DNA from: Candidatus Parcubacteria bacterium
Lineage (GTDB): Bacteria; Patescibacteriota; Minisyncoccia; Phycocordibacterales; Zambryskibacteraceae
Length of the DNA stretch: 6,493 nt
Assembly: GCA_019661805.1 (NCBI GenBank)
Contig: JAIFWR010000015.1
Coordinates: 1-6,493, forward strand
Reading direction: 5' to 3'
Below are positions 6,045 through 6,493 of this stretch, one piece after another. The translations under genes and the position numbers were made by a program. A model generated the notes under the pieces. That model searched no databases, was not told the DNA's origin, and saw nothing but the letters and a program-made list of their open reading frames with translations. Numbering within the stretch: position 1 is the stretch's first letter; every line of letters begins with the position of its first letter.

Positions 6045-6059
6045 GGAACCTCATGTGAT

Positions 6060-6254
6060 TTGTGCGAATACAATAGCAAGAAGAGGGTCTTGACTTCAAC
6101 TGGAAGCATAGTGTCTACTGGCGGCTTAACCAAGCCATATGCTATTGTTGAGGAAACAAAGCTCGTGATGCAGGACGGCAAGCCCATCGAGGAAGCCTGG
6201 CCGAGCGAGCGCAAGAAACAGTTCCGCCTCGCCTGCTCCGAGAAGGCAAGCTGA
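6060..6254 (+). CDS. Unidentified small protein (start uncertain)
   Basis: A 64-residue product if TTG 6060 is the start; I do not recognise the family. It reads like a real protein: a Thr/Ser/Gly-rich strand-like segment (LTSTGSIVSTGGLTKPYAIV, 11-30), an EETKLVMQDGKPIEEAW segment (31-47), and a basic end with one Cys (ACSEKAS). No signal peptide or membrane helix is seen. The frame stays open upstream to a TAA at 6021-6023, and the upstream part would read TSCDLCEYN, a C-x2-C knuckle, but it contains no ATG or GTG. With the TTG start the first Cys is lost. Support for expression comes from the strong hairpin terminator 16 bp after its stop and the convergent gene beyond. The first third uses AT-richer codons than the last third. 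The start, or the sequence around 6020-6060, needs care. Confidence 0.5.
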   Translation: MCEYNSKKRVLTSTGSIVSTGGLTKPYAIVEETKLVMQDGKPIEEAWPSERKKQFRLACSEKAS

Positions 6255-6270
6255 AACCGCCAGACGCAAA

Positions 6271-6301
6271 GCGCCCGGCACCACCTTGTGGTGCCGGGCG
6301 C
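6271..6301. terminator. Strong hairpin terminator between convergent genes
   Basis: The arms GCGCCCGGCACCAC (6271-6284) and GTGGTGCCGGGCGC (6288-6301) pair perfectly over 14 bp around the loop CTT. On the plus strand GATTCATTT follows; on the minus strand TTTGCG follows. The T-tracts are short, but the stem is very strong and sits in the 66-bp gap between two convergent stops (6254 and 6321), so it probably serves both directions. Confidence 0.8.
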
Positions 6302-6320
6302 GATTCATTTCATACTGCTA

Positions 6321-6493
6321 TCAGTCGCTCCAGAGGAGGATGTCGAGCGTGAACACTCTCTTGCCCTCCCTCGTCTCGTTCCCGGAATCGAAGTCGAACC
6401 AGTGCTCCTCGAGCCACTCCTCGACGATGAAGGCTGCCTCCATTTCCTTCGCGCAGGTGGTGTCGTAGGTAAGCTCGAGCGTATTCTTCCCCT
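6321..6493 (-). CDS. Unidentified acidic protein, C-terminal fragment
   Basis: The frame is open from the right edge to TGA at 6323-6321 and shows the last 56 residues of a protein whose start lies outside the window. The visible part begins GKNTLELTYDTTCAKEMEAA, continues through FIVEEWLEEHWFDFDSGNET, and ends REGKRVFTLDILLWSD. It is rich in Glu, Asp, Trp and Phe, with a helix-like EEWLEEHWF stretch (24-32) between strand-like segments, and has no membrane helix. Codon third positions are GC-rich, like the neighbouring housekeeping genes, which supports real coding. I do not recognise the family and assign no function. It converges on the small ORF at 6060, with the shared terminator between them. 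Confidence 0.6.
   Translation of the reverse strand, partial: GKNTLELTYDTTCAKEMEAAFIVEEWLEEHWFDFDSGNETREGKRVFTLDILLWSD

Noticed and set aside
5995..6099. Extended TTG start for the lytic transglycosylase
   Set aside because: It would put 35 unlikely residues, including the terminator-like hairpin, in front of a good signal sequence beginning at ATG 5994.
6126..6308. 60-residue minus-strand frame opposite the small ORF
   Set aside because: Its start lies beyond the strong terminator hairpin, whose bases it would have to encode; the plus-strand frame reads more like a protein.
1..6493. Searched for CRISPR arrays, tRNA or rRNA genes, insertion sequences and attachment-site repeats
   Set aside because: No regularly spaced repeats, cloverleaf, rRNA-like stretch or transposase-like frame was seen by eye.

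Overview
The window looks like chromosomal DNA from a GC-rich bacterium. The best guess is a Parcubacteria-type member of the Candidate Phyla Radiation. This rests on the MraY-like fragment at the left edge, whose N-terminal layout (long basic loop, then a TPRVGG motif) I associate with those lineages, on weak or absent Shine-Dalgarno sites, and on short, tightly packed cell-wall genes. It is an inference from recalled family appearance, not a database match. TGA is used as an ordinary stop.

Layout from left to right: the 5' part of a mraY-like gene (minus, cut by the window edge); a very short divergent promoter region; an AT-richer alpha/beta-hydrolase gene (plus) that contrasts with everything around it; a convergent AT-rich junction; a compact minus-strand operon transcribed scpA > scpB > D,D-carboxypeptidase (S11) > asnB, with junctions of -1, -8 to -20 and +1 nt; upstream of it a minus-strand exported SLT-type lytic transglycosylase; a divergent gap with a GC hairpin; a small unidentified plus-strand ORF; a strong hairpin terminator; and the 3' end of an unidentified minus-strand acidic protein cut by the right edge.

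The shared theme is envelope growth and division. MraY makes lipid I, the S11 enzyme trims stem-peptide D-alanine, the lytic transglycosylase cuts glycan strands, and ScpA/ScpB are the kleisin-type partners of SMC in chromosome segregation. AsnB is a glutamine-dependent amidotransferase; in this company it could make asparagine or amidate a wall precursor, and the sequence alone does not decide.

The genes themselves are mostly ordinary housekeeping. The most unusual signal is a set of perfect inverted repeats with 10-14 bp arms inside the coding sequences of scpA (two) and the carboxypeptidase gene (one, with an SD-like GGAGGT in its loop on the coding strand). Other points worth a look are a candidate leaderless scpA promoter, the compositionally foreign hydrolase, a terminator-like hairpin in front of the transglycosylase gene, and two unidentified proteins. 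I saw no tRNA, rRNA, CRISPR array or insertion sequence, and no clear sign of a new multi-gene system.
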